64,000 bases of DNA from Streptomyces gilvus (GCF_022513565.1 NZ_JAKWBE010000021.1:62001-126000); one strand, 5' to 3'; shown: positions 43,565 through 52,078, numbered from the stretch's first letter. Notes: generated from the sequence alone by a model not told the origin. Numbers and translations: made by a program.

Positions 43565-44614
43565 ATGACGAGCCCCGCCCCACAGGTACCCGACTCGGCC
43601 GGCATCGCCGCTGGGCAGCGGCCACTGCCGCCGGTCAGCCAGGTGCGGCCGGGCATATGGAGCATCCCGGTGCCGCTGCCCAACACATCGTTGCGCTATG
43701 TGCTGGTCTACGTCTTCGAAACCGACGCCGGGCCGTATCTGGTCGATGCCGGCTGGGACACCGACGAGGCGTTCGACACCCTCGCCGCCGGACTGGCCGG
43801 GGTCGGTACACGCATCGAGGACGTCCAGGGCGTCCTGGTCACGCACGTCCACCCCGATCACTACGGTCTGGCCGGGCGGGTCCGTGCGGCGTCCGGTGCG
43901 TGGATCTCTCTCCATCCAGCCGACGCCGATGTCCTGTCATGGCTTGACGACGCCGACCTCGTCCGGGACAACCTCGCCATGCTGCGTAACGCAGGGGCGC
44001 CACAGGAGGTTCTGGAGCGCCAGCGGCGGCGACTGCGTGCGCTGGACATGTTTGGAAACAGCCCCAGACCCGATGTCCTGATGGAGGACGGCGCCCGGCC
44101 TGATGTGCCGGGATGGGAACTGTCCGCGATCTGGACCCCAGGGCACTCGCCGGGCCACCTGTGTTTCTGGGAGCCCCGTCACCGCCTGATGCTGACCGGT
44201 GACCACGTTCTGCCGCGCATCACCCCGAACGTGCCCGCACCCCGCGACGACGAGGCCGATCCGCTGGGCGATTTCCTCCGGTCCCTCGACCGGCTCGCCG
44301 GGCGGGGCGCTTGCGAGGTGCTACCCGCCCACGAGCGGCGGTTCACCGACCTCGACGGTCGGCTGGAGGCCTTGCGGCACCACCACGACAAGCGGTTCGC
44401 GGAGGTGTTGTCGGCACTGGAGGCGGGGGCGGACGTCGCCTGGGACGTGGCTGCGCACATGCACTGGTCGCGGCCGTGGCAACAGATGGAGGGTCTCGCC
44501 CAGCAGGCGGCGGTGGGCGAGGCCTCCGCTCACCTGCGCGCCCTCGCGCGGCGCGGAGTGGTGCGCGAGGAACGAGGCGAGCCCGCGCGCTGGCGGCTCA
44601 TGGAGCGATCCTGA
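43565..44614 (+). CDS. MBL-fold metallo-hydrolase
   Basis: About 349 residues from ATG 43565 with GAGGAGG upstream. Metallo-beta-lactamase fold: VLVTHVHPDHYGLAG gives HxHxDH, then TPGHSPGHLCFW, the Asp in MLTGDHVLP, and the C-terminal His in VLPAHERRF. A C-terminal helical region with a winged-helix look (EASAHLRALARRGVVREERG) is common in the LACTB2-like branch. Such proteins hydrolyse thioesters, lactones or phosphoesters. It lies between two transposase remnants and may have come with the rearrangement. An acyl-CoA thioesterase role is possible but not shown. Confidence 0.9.
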   Translation: MTSPAPQVPDSAGIAAGQRPLPPVSQVRPGIWSIPVPLPNTSLRYVLVYVFETDAGPYLVDAGWDTDEAFDTLAAGLAGVGTRIEDVQGVLVTHVHPDHYGLAGRVRAASGAWISLHPADADVLSWLDDADLVRDNLAMLRNAGAPQEVLERQRRRLRALDMFGNSPRPDVLMEDGARPDVPGWELSAIWTPGHSPGHLCFWEPRHRLMLTGDHVLPRITPNVPAPRDDEADPLGDFLRSLDRLAGRGACEVLPAHERRFTDLDGRLEALRHHHDKRFAEVLSALEAGADVAWDVAAHMHWSRPWQQMEGLAQQAAVGEASAHLRALARRGVVREERGEPARWRLMERS

Positions 44615-44708
44615 GCCGCCAAGACGGGGAACGCCGACATCGGATTCGCTGAGACCGGCGGCAGATGCCAACTCCAACGTGACTGATCCAGGCGCTGGTT
44701 GTTTCAAC

Positions 44709-44905
44709 CCGAAGCGTTGTCCACGCGGCTGAGTCGGTGGGTGGCCGCCGAGGGCGGTGTGGCAGCGGTGGTGGTTGTAGGCGTGCAGGAAGTCCGTCAG
44801 GGCTTCGGTGCGTTCGTCGTCACTGGCGCAGGGCCGCAGGTAGGCTCATTCGTCGAGCAGGGTGCGGATGAAGGGTTCCGACCTCCGTTGGCGCCGACCC
44901 CTTCC
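44709..44905 (-). pseudogene. IS481 family transposase C-terminal remnant
   Basis: On the minus strand a stretch reads FIRTLLDE, then a TGA where the family has Trp, then AYLRPCASDDERTEALTDFL and HAYNHHRCHTALGGHPP, the typical IS481/integrase-core ending. After this the frame shifts by one base relative to the usual SRVDNASG tail. In-frame stop and frameshifts show it is dead. It ends 35 bases before the thioesterase gene's stop. Confidence 0.85.
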
Positions 44906-44939
44906 CGCCTTGAACGGTCACACGGGCAGTCCCGTCGCA

Positions 44940-45443
44940 TCACTGGCCCTCTTGCTCAGTGAGCCAAGCCTGGTGACGCCTGAAATGCCTATCTGGATCA
45001 CGAGCGACCCAGATGCCGGACGCCTTGGCGAGAACGCTTCCCGATGACTCCAGCACCAGCTCACCCGACAGGTACCACCGTGATCCCTCACGCCGGGTGA
45101 TCCATGAACGTGCCTCCAGCGGTCGCTCGACAGGCACCGGCTTGACGAAGCTGACACTGATCTCCGCCGTGACGGTCATCTGCTTGTTCAGCAGGGGCAG
45201 ATGACCCATCACCTCATCCATGACGTAGCTTGTCCACCCGCCGTGTGCCACGTTCGGGCCGCCCTCATGGGTACGTGGGCATTCGAGCTTGAAGTGAGCA
45301 ACCCCGTCATGAAGCTTCTCGGTCGTCAACCCGACCCGACAGACGCCCTGTACGCGGCACGCGCCACACAGCGCCACACCCCCGTCCGATCGGGGAGGTT
45401 CCTGAAAATTGGCGCCGGCCCACTTGGATTCGTCCGTATTCAT
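44940..45443 (-). CDS. PaaI/hot-dog family acyl-CoA thioesterase
   Basis: A 167-residue single hot-dog protein. The active-site helix is PNVAHGGWTSYVMDEVMG (HGG at 67-69, Asp76), followed by the strand ISVSFVKPVPVERPLEARSW. The N-terminal part carries a Cys cluster, CGACRVQGVCRVG (Cys26, 29, 35), seen in several actinobacterial thioesterases. It hydrolyses acyl-CoA. The start ATG 45443 is preceded by an AT-rich zone (45471-45490) related to the recurrent element. An IS481 scar lies just downstream and a GntR fragment upstream. Confidence 0.88.
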   Translation of the reverse strand: MNTDESKWAGANFQEPPRSDGGVALCGACRVQGVCRVGLTTEKLHDGVAHFKLECPRTHEGGPNVAHGGWTSYVMDEVMGHLPLLNKQMTVTAEISVSFVKPVPVERPLEARSWITRREGSRWYLSGELVLESSGSVLAKASGIWVARDPDRHFRRHQAWLTEQEGQ

Positions 45444-45582
45444 GCAATGGTCTCCGTATGTCGACTGGAAGACTTATCTAAGCGAAATGAAGTAACTGTA
45501 TTGATCGCACCTGGGGCGAAGGCACCCGCTGATGTGTTCGAGGAGCCCGTCACGCGGGTCTTCGAACCTGAGTTCGCTCCAC

Positions 45583-45808
45583 TGTGCCGGCCGCAAGGTC
45601 CTGGTCGCGCACCACCGCATCGTCGATCTGGTCGAGGCACGCGACGCCGAGACCGCCCGACAGGTGTGGCGCAAACACCTCACCGAAGCCCGCGACTACC
45701 TCGTCCGCGGCGGCATCACCACCGTACTCGACCTGATGGGCTGAGCCCCGGCCGCGCCGAACACATCAGCGCGACCGACACAACCCACACCACCCACACA
45801 GATCAGTG
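45583..45808 (+). pseudogene. Truncated duplicate of the GntR FCD regulator gene
   Basis: The plus strand encodes only the last ~52 residues of an FCD regulator (GRKVLVAHHRIVDLVEARDA, TARQVWRKHLTEARDYLVR, ITTVLDLMG, stop at 45744). It is nearly identical to the end of the protein at 13664-14464. The similarity continues past the stop for about 60 bases to CACACAGATCAGTG (compare 13602-13615, reverse), so this is a copied DNA segment rather than a convergent gene. The copy ends just inside the stop codon of the MaoC-fold gene at 45803. Confidence 0.85.
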
Positions 45809-46312
45809 CTCGGCCTCCTGGTAGTCCGCGCCCCGGATCAGGCGGACCGGGGTGAACACGAGGACCTCTTCGTCTCGCTGGTTGCGGACGCTGACGTGTG
45901 CAGTGACGACGCCGCGTCCCGGCTTGCTGGAGGCCCGTGACTCCACGGTGTGCACCAGTGCGTGCAGGGTGTCCCCGACGTAGACGGGACGCTTGACCGA
46001 CAGTTCCATGTGCATGAACGCGAGGCCCGTGCCATTGAGGACGTTCGTCTGGAGAATCAGTCCCTCGGCGATGCAGTAGATCATCGCGCCCGGGATCAGC
46101 CGCCCGGAGTACCCGCCGGCCTTGGCGTGGGAGGCGTCGTAGAAGAGCGGCTCGTTGAAACCTCCCCAGGTGATGAACTGGACAAGGTCCGCTTCCGTGA
46201 CCGTGCGCTTGGCGGTGCGGAAGGTCGAGCCGGGCTTCATCTCCTCCCAGGTCTTGCCCCGCACGAGGGGCTCGACCTGGGAGGACTCCAGGTTCTCGAG
46301 GATTTCGGTCAT
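45803..46312 (-). CDS. MaoC-fold protein lacking the usual hydratase residues
   Basis: 169 residues from ATG 46312 (AAGGAGAAAGC upstream). Hot-dog MaoC domain: FITWGGFNEPLFYDASHAKA aligns with the hydratase motif xGDxNPLHxD, but the catalytic Asp is Gly and the His is Phe. RLIPGAMIYCIAEGL follows where FxHG is usual, and ELSVKRPVYVGDTLHALV matches the family strand. It may be a thioesterase-like or regulatory relative rather than a hydratase. The stop lies within the segment duplicated from the GntR locus. An element copy is far upstream (46841-46856). Confidence 0.8.
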   Translation of the reverse strand: MTEILENLESSQVEPLVRGKTWEEMKPGSTFRTAKRTVTEADLVQFITWGGFNEPLFYDASHAKAGGYSGRLIPGAMIYCIAEGLILQTNVLNGTGLAFMHMELSVKRPVYVGDTLHALVHTVESRASSKPGRGVVTAHVSVRNQRDEEVLVFTPVRLIRGADYQEAEH

Positions 46313-47226
46313 TGCTTTCTCCTTAATGGACGGTGCACAACGAAAAGATGGCGAGGGCGTCGTCGTGATGGTCGGTCGGCAAGGGAGGGGGTTCCACCGG
46401 CGTATCGGATGCCGCGGTGCGAAGGCGGGTGGGCCCTTCTCCTGGAAACCGGCCGCGCTCTCCTTGAAGGCGCCGTGGTCGCACAGGTGACCGAGCCGGT
46501 GCCGGGGCGCCGGCACTCGGGCTCTTCGCCCGTGCTCTCCAGGGCCTCGTGGGCCTGGAGCTTGATGATGCCCATGGTCATCGGGGAACTGGTGCGCGAG
46601 TGCGGCCGAGGTACCGACGGCTCCGCCATATCAAGGTCTTGGGTGCTTCGCTCGGGGAGGGCCGCCGCGTAGTTGATCGAGCCCGCGTAGTCGTCGCCCG
46701 CGCCCTTCGAGCCGACCGTCGAGCCGAGTGGGACGGTGTCCCCTGGCTGCGCTCAAGCATGGGAGGTTTCTCGATGGCAGGCCAGGAGAGGCTGACCCTT
46801 CACAGGAGCCGCCCATTGGCACCACCGCCTCACGCATCAGCTTATTCATTTGACTATATAATAAAACCTGATCGTCGGGAACCGGGCACGCCGGCGCTGG
46901 GCCGCCCACCGGCAGGGGCGCTGGTCGCTTGAGTGCCGACCGGAGTTGCCGAATGTCTCGCGCGGCTCCGTGACTCGCCCCGACCGGCAGCTTGAGCGGC
47001 GCCGGGCCACGTGCGCGCGGCCGAACCCCGGTCGGCGTCCGTCCGGGGTTCGGCGTGCATGCATGGTGACAGCTCGGATATGCCGCTCTCGTTCATGCGT
47101 TCGGTACGCAGACACGGATGGCGTCTACGGCTGCGCCGAGGCAAAGGCAAACCCTGAGTTCGGTCTTCGGCGCCGACCGGACGTCAGACCTGACTTCGGC
47201 CGAGTGCCCGGGAGGTAGCGAAGCCG
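46313..47226. other. Long intergenic interval with element copy and terminator
   Basis: No gene is supported in 914 bases. The minus strand directly upstream of the MaoC-fold gene has a coding-like stretch (GHLCDHGAFKESAAGFQEKG, about 46420-46510) that may be debris. An AT-rich element lies at 46841-46856 (reverse: TAGTCAAATGAATAAG). CCGAACCCCG (47021-47030) and CGGGGTTCGG (47044-47053) form a perfect 10-base stem that probably terminates the leftward gene ending at 47227. Confidence 0.5.
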
Positions 47227-47739
47227 TCAGGCGGCGGGGAGCGCGGCAGTGAGCGGACAGTATTCGACGTCGAGCGCGATGCGGACGTTGTCCGACGCAT
47301 CCGCTTTCGTATCGATCTCGACCCCAGGGAACTCGCTCAGCCGGGCCAGCGAGCCCTCCACCACCGTTTCGCCCGCTTCGAGCCACACGGCCAGTTCGGC
47401 GACGGTGATCTCGAGAACGGTCAAATCCCAGTCAAGCATCAGGTTCACGATCCCGCTCACCGGTGTCCAGCGGATCTCGAAGACCGTGCTCGTGTCGACG
47501 CGCCCGACATCGACGGAGACGACGTGATCGACGGGACACAGGCCCGCCACTGCGCGTTGAGCCGCAGGCGCGTCCCGGAACGAACCCAGCGCCACGAGGT
47601 CGGCCAGGGACGTCCTGAGCGTTCCCCCTTCGGACGCCTCGAGCAGCGTCTCGAGGTGCCGCCTGTCCGAGCGGGGAGCGAACGACACCACCTCAGCCTC
47701 GTCGGTCTCGGCCATCATGTCGGTCACCAGTGCTTCCAT
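47227..47739 (-). CDS. Protein of unknown function
   Basis: 170 residues from ATG 47739 with GAAGGGAG upstream. Acidic, no membrane segment. Parts: TDMMAETDEAEVVSFAPRSD, an HLETLLEAS segment, CPVDHVVSVDVGRVDTSTVF, and SGIVNLMLDWDLTVLEITVA, ending LDVEYCPLTAALPAA. The alternating hydrophobic strands suggest a beta-rich domain. No family recognised. It lies directly downstream of the LuxR-type regulator gene on the same strand, with a possible small gene between. Confidence 0.65.
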   Translation of the reverse strand: MEALVTDMMAETDEAEVVSFAPRSDRRHLETLLEASEGGTLRTSLADLVALGSFRDAPAAQRAVAGLCPVDHVVSVDVGRVDTSTVFEIRWTPVSGIVNLMLDWDLTVLEITVAELAVWLEAGETVVEGSLARLSEFPGVEIDTKADASDNVRIALDVEYCPLTAALPAA

Positions 47740-48070
47740 GAGGGTTGACTCCCTTCGGCGACGGCCGGCAGCTCGCTGTCCGCATCTGACGCGGGGAACT
47801 CCACCGCATGGTGGACGCCGACTCACAGCGGTTGAGCGTTTCGGGCGAGGCGGCACACCATGCGCGGCCCGTCGGCGCGAAGGCGCCGGACCACCGGTGT
47901 GTGCCGCGGAGGCGAAAGCTGCGCAGCAACCTGACATGCGTGCGGACCGTGGTCATCCGTTCCCCGGCCGCCGTGAACAGGGCATGAACGGCTCCCGCGA
48001 CATCGGAGGCCTTGCCGGTCGCCCGCCAGGTAGCCACGAAGGTCGTCAGTCCCGGCACGGTGCTCCTCAC
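47693..48070 (-). CDS. Possible small protein of unknown function
   Basis: About 125 residues from GTG 48070, overlapping the next gene start by 47 bases. The first two thirds are GC3-rich and protein-like (VRSTVPGLTTFVATWRATGK, HALFTAAGERMTTVRTHVRL, FAPTGRAWCAASPETLNRC); the last third looks like overlap sequence. No motif is recognised and the ribosome binding site is weak. It could be a real regulator partner or a decayed gene. Confidence 0.35.
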   Translation of the reverse strand: MRSTVPGLTTFVATWRATGKASDVAGAVHALFTAAGERMTTVRTHVRLLRSFRLRGTHRWSGAFAPTGRAWCAASPETLNRCESASTMRWSSPRQMRTASCRPSPKGVNPHGSTGDRHDGRDRRG

Positions 48071-48155
48071 CCAGTGCTCGTTCTCGCCGAGAAGAATTGC
48101 CCAACGTGTTCGTGGCCACACCCGTGAACCCACGCATAAGCACTACGTGGTTTGC

Positions 48156-50501
48156 TTACCCGGGCGAAACACGTGGTTCACCGATCGGCACGGCTGTGTG
48201 CTGCGTGGCCACCCAGGCGGCGATCTGCACCCGGGAGGTGAAACCCAGCTTCCCGAGGATGTGGACGACATGGCCCTCGACCGTGCGGGGCGAGATGACC
48301 AGTGCCGCCGCGATCTCCTTGTTGCTCGCTCCGGTCGAGAGGAGTTCGGCGATCTGCCGTTCGCGCTTCGTCAGTTGAACCGCCGGGCTGGACCCGACCT
48401 CCCGCCGAACTGCGGGCTGACAGAGCGCGAAGGCGGCGTTGTCCTCCCTCGATGACTCCCTGCCACGCCGGTAAGCCTCTTCGTACGCCCGACCGCCGAG
48501 CGCGGAGGCAGTCTCTGTCACGCAGCGTTCCTTGCGATCCTGCAGGTGCGGGTACGGCTGAGCGTCGGTCGCCTCCCAGAGGGCGTCAGCCGCGCCGAGC
48601 AGACGAGCGGCGCGCTCGTGTTCGCTCTGCCGGTTTGCGATCCAGGCCAGTGTCTCGAAGGACTGCGCGGTACCCAGAGCGTTCCGGAATCGCAGCTGTA
48701 TACGCAGGGCCTCACGAGCCAGACCGGCGGACTCGTCCAAGTCGCCCTCGCTCGACAGGAGATCGCTCAGCTCTCCCAGTGCCTCCGCCTTGTGCCACTG
48801 CTCCCCATGTGAATCACTGATTGCGATCGCTTCACGACACAGCGCGATCCCCTGTGCGGTGTCGCCAAGCCGCCATGCTGTTGCGCCGGCTCTGAGGGTG
48901 ACGATCGACCGGCACATGGGGTCGTGCCCCTCTTCCAGGTGCCCCCGGACCTGTTCGAAGAGATCCAGCGCCCTTCTCAGCTCACCTCGGAGCATGCGGC
49001 AATTGCCGAGGTACGCCGCCGCCAACGCGGCCTCATGATGATCGCCCACGCGGTGCGCCGTGGCCCGGGCGGCTTCCAGCATCGACTCGGCCGCACCGAG
49101 ATCACCCTGCTGCAGAGCGCACCAGCCGTCGATCCACAGCAGCATAGGACGCGTGGCATCGGAGTCTTCCAGGACTGCGAGAACCCGGTCGATCCAGTGC
49201 CGACCCTCTCCCATGAGGCCAGTCTGCATCGTCTCCGCACCGAGCGCGGCCGCGACCCTCGAGGCGCGCGGCAGGTCGCTCCGCTGCGTGAGCGCGAAAT
49301 CCAACGCGGCCCGCAGATTGTCCCGCTCCGCGCGTATGAAGGTCATGAGCGAAAGCTGGTCAGAACCGAACCAATTGTGGTATTGGTCCGATATGGCGTT
49401 GCTGAAGTAGTCCCGGTGCCTGCGGCGGAACGTCGTGTCTTCCCCTGCCGCCAGGAGTTGCCTGTGGCCGAAGGATCGTATGGTTGCCAGCATCCGGTAA
49501 CGGACCTCGGAGTCGCCTCTGTCCGTCGCGACGATAGATTTGTCGACCAAGCCGGTGAGGGTGGCCAGGACCGTCTCGCGGGGCAGGTCGCCGTCCGAGC
49601 AGACCGCTTCAGCCGCCTCGGCGCTGAAGCTGCCGGAGAACACGGTCAGCCGTGCCCACAGCAGCCGCTCCGCAGGGGAGCACAGGTCGTGGCTCCATCC
49701 GATCAGGGTCCGCAGGCTCCGCTGCCGGAGTGCGGTCACCCTGCTACCGGAGTCGAGCAGGCCGTGATCGTTGTCCAGCCGTGCGAGGATCTGCTGAGGT
49801 GAGAAGTGCCTGACCCGTGCGGCGGCCAGTTCCACGGCCAGGGGTAGCCCGTCGAGGCGTATGCAGAGTTCGGCCACGGCGGCCGTGTTCTCCTCGGTCA
49901 GCCGGAACCGGGGCTCCACGGCGCGGGCCCGGTCGACGAACAGAGCGATCGCATCGAACCGAGCGAGCGCCGCGGTGGACGTCGGTATCTCACGAGGCTC
50001 GGGGACCGCCAAGGGGCTGACGGAGATCAGATGCTCGCCGGCCACCTCCAACGGTTGCCTGCTCGTCGTCAGCACGCGCAGGTTCGGACAGTTCTTGAGC
50101 AGCAGGTCCGCCATCACAGCGCACGCGTAACTCAAGTGCTCGCAGTTGTCCAGCACAAGGAGCATCGACCGGTTCGCGAGCTGCCTGCTCAGCGCTGCGG
50201 AGGCCCATCGGGATGAGCGGGTCTGGAGTTCGAGGGTGTAGGCGATCGTGGAAGCGAGGAGTTCCTCGTCGCGCAGCGGTGAGATGTCCACGAACCAGGT
50301 GCCGTCCCGGAAGGCACGTTGGGACGCGGATGCGGCCCGCAAGGCGAGGCGCGTCTTCCCCACGCCGCCGGGACCGACCAGAGTCACCAGGCGGGAAGTG
50401 GAAAGCGCCTGCTTGACGTCGGCGAGTGCGGTCTGCCTGCCGACGAACGTGGTCACCTCAGCGGGTAGATTGCCGACCAACCCCTTGGTTCCCGACGCCA
50501 C
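48156..50501 (-). CDS. Large ATP-binding LuxR family transcriptional regulator
   Basis: A 781-residue protein from GTG 50501. N-terminal NTPase (about 15-300): Walker A TLVGPGGVGKTRLAL, Walker B MLLVLDNCEHL, and GLPLAVELAAARV, the AfsR/MalT-like STAND pattern. The middle (about 380-690) is a run of TPR-like helical repeats (WIDGWCALQQGDLGAAESML, EALGELSDLLSSEGDLDES). The C-terminal LuxR helix-turn-helix (about 712-770) has LTKRERQIAELLSTGASNKE and SPRTVEGHVVHILGKLGF. Ligand-gated activator; it may control the unknown genes downstream or the nearby catabolic genes. Confidence 0.93.
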   Translation of the reverse strand: MASGTKGLVGNLPAEVTTFVGRQTALADVKQALSTSRLVTLVGPGGVGKTRLALRAASASQRAFRDGTWFVDISPLRDEELLASTIAYTLELQTRSSRWASAALSRQLANRSMLLVLDNCEHLSYACAVMADLLLKNCPNLRVLTTSRQPLEVAGEHLISVSPLAVPEPREIPTSTAALARFDAIALFVDRARAVEPRFRLTEENTAAVAELCIRLDGLPLAVELAAARVRHFSPQQILARLDNDHGLLDSGSRVTALRQRSLRTLIGWSHDLCSPAERLLWARLTVFSGSFSAEAAEAVCSDGDLPRETVLATLTGLVDKSIVATDRGDSEVRYRMLATIRSFGHRQLLAAGEDTTFRRRHRDYFSNAISDQYHNWFGSDQLSLMTFIRAERDNLRAALDFALTQRSDLPRASRVAAALGAETMQTGLMGEGRHWIDRVLAVLEDSDATRPMLLWIDGWCALQQGDLGAAESMLEAARATAHRVGDHHEAALAAAYLGNCRMLRGELRRALDLFEQVRGHLEEGHDPMCRSIVTLRAGATAWRLGDTAQGIALCREAIAISDSHGEQWHKAEALGELSDLLSSEGDLDESAGLAREALRIQLRFRNALGTAQSFETLAWIANRQSEHERAARLLGAADALWEATDAQPYPHLQDRKERCVTETASALGGRAYEEAYRRGRESSREDNAAFALCQPAVRREVGSSPAVQLTKRERQIAELLSTGASNKEIAAALVISPRTVEGHVVHILGKLGFTSRVQIAAWVATQHTAVPIGEPRVSPG

Positions 50502-50840
50502 AGTTCAAGCCCCTCGTCGCTGCTCAGAGTGAGCTTACCCCCCACCAGATGCCTCTTCCAGCTCGAAGGCGACGGGCGGGTCCCTTCCATGGGGCCTGGC
50601 CGGACCGAGCCGTCCCGCACCGGCGATGCAGGCGCACCCAGTCCCCTGGCCACGGGCTGGAACCGTCGGTGCCGTCCCCGAACTGAGCGGCCGACCTCGT
50701 CCAGTTCACTGCTTAACTGTGCACTTATCTAATCTGTTTGAATTGGTGGCACGTAACCGGTCGGTATGTTGGCCTTCGTCGTCGCGTCGTGGACGCGCAC
50801 GTGGGATGCCCCTGAAGCCGCCTGGCCGACCGGGCGAGTG
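50502..50840. other. Intergenic interval with AT-rich promoter-like tract
   Basis: Lies upstream of the LuxR gene and downstream of the LysR gene (both leftward). The tract 50714-50745 (TTAACTG, TTATCTAATCTG, TTTGAATTG) resembles the recurrent element and is the likely LuxR promoter, about 220 bases before its start. No gene is seen. Confidence 0.4.
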
Positions 50841-51752
50841 TCAGACAGACGCGTCGGGCTGGACGCTGCATTCGGCCGATACCTCGTCGAGCAGCTCGAG
50901 CAGAGCGTGCAGAGCCGGGTTGGGGTCTTCTCTCCGCCAGGCGAGAGCCAGTGCCACCGGCGGGATACCGGAGACCGGCAGCAGTACGACGCCGGGAACC
51001 TTCAGATGACCGGCGGGCGAAGGTACGAACCCGATGCCCACCCCGGCTCCCACCAAGGACAGGATGGTGTGCGTGTCCGGCGCCTCCTGCACGATGTTCG
51101 GACTGGAGCCGTACTTCAGATAGGCGCTGTGGATCAGTGAGACCAATCCGGCGCCGCGATTGGTGGGGTGGCTGACCACCGGCTCGTCGCACAGGTCCCT
51201 CAGGTCGACCTTCTCCCGGCCGGCCAACGGGTGTTCGGCCGGCAGCGCCACCGTCACAGGATGCCGGGTGAGGATCCGCACCTGGATGCCGGACCCCGCC
51301 ACCGGGAGCCGGATGAGGCCCGCGTCCACCTCGTCCCTGTTGAGCAGCTCGACCATTTCTCCCGCCAGAAAGGGCCCGAGTACCTCCAGCCGTACATGAG
51401 GTCGGTGCGCACGAAACTTCTTGGTCATGAGGACCAGGGCTTCATGGGAAGTGGGGCCGCTGAATCCCAGTCGGACCGCGCCGATCTGCCCGGCGGCCGC
51501 CTGGCGAGCCGCTTCCGGCGCGGTCTGAGCCGCCTTGAGAGCGATACGGGCCTCCGCCAAGAAGGCGTGCCCGGCGGGGGTGAGCGCGACCTGCCGGGTC
51601 GTGCGGCGGAGCAGGGAGACACCGACGTCGCGTTCCAGCCGCTTGATCTGCTGGGACAGCGGTGGCTGGGACATCTGCAACCGGGCCGCGGCGCGGCGGA
51701 AGTTCAGTTCCTCGGCGACGGTGACGAACGCCTTCAGATGCCTCAGTTCCAT
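50841..51752 (-). CDS. LysR family transcriptional regulator
   Basis: About 303 residues from ATG 51752 (the frame opens at 51791). N-terminal LysR winged helix: MELRHLKAFVTVAEELNFR, AAARLQMSQPPLSQQIKRLE, VSLLRRTTRQVALTPAGHAF. The C-terminal periplasmic-binding-like effector domain starts near 90 (VRLGFSGPTSHEALVLMTKK). It is divergent from the long rightward operon beginning at 52079, with a clear dyad at 51835-51853 between them, so it is the likely activator of that operon, with a pathway acid or acyl-CoA as inducer. Confidence 0.94.
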   Translation of the reverse strand: MELRHLKAFVTVAEELNFRRAAARLQMSQPPLSQQIKRLERDVGVSLLRRTTRQVALTPAGHAFLAEARIALKAAQTAPEAARQAAAGQIGAVRLGFSGPTSHEALVLMTKKFRAHRPHVRLEVLGPFLAGEMVELLNRDEVDAGLIRLPVAGSGIQVRILTRHPVTVALPAEHPLAGREKVDLRDLCDEPVVSHPTNRGAGLVSLIHSAYLKYGSSPNIVQEAPDTHTILSLVGAGVGIGFVPSPAGHLKVPGVVLLPVSGIPPVALALAWRREDPNPALHALLELLDEVSAECSVQPDASV

Positions 51753-51834
51753 GGGCGGGCCACTTTCGCTGTCGCGGACCAGCTCCGACACCTGAACGGC
51801 CAGCCGTGCAAGCCGGTCCTATCGGCGCAGGTCA

Positions 51835-51853
51835 GGTGCGATTGTGTCGCACC
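51835..51853. promoter_or_regulatory. Candidate LysR operator
   Basis: GGTGCGA (51835-51841) and TCGCACC (51847-51853) form a perfect 7-base inverted repeat with a 5-base spacer, 80 bases from the LysR start and 225 from the ligase start, next to the AT-rich CAAATATATG (51861-51870). This is a typical LysR recognition-site arrangement. No gene is seen in 51753-52078. Confidence 0.6.
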
Positions 51854-52078
51854 GGCGAATCAAATATATGCCTCTTTGGTGTTGGACGACATTTGTTCGG
51901 GCGCTCTAGCTTCGAGGAGACGCCATTACGCCGTGTGCAGGCTCGCAACAACCTGAAGGTCACGGCTGGTTCCTCGGGTCACGACGTCGACAGCCGACGC
52001 GTGGCCCCCCGCGGCCTGCGTCGCCGCCACCTGGCCGCCCAGGTCCCCCACCCGGGCCCGTCGTCGAAGGAGTCGCCC

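Noticed and set aside
48144..48177. Direct repeat ACGTGGTT around the LuxR stop codon
   Set aside because: Only two short copies, placed at the end of the gene; insufficient to call a site.
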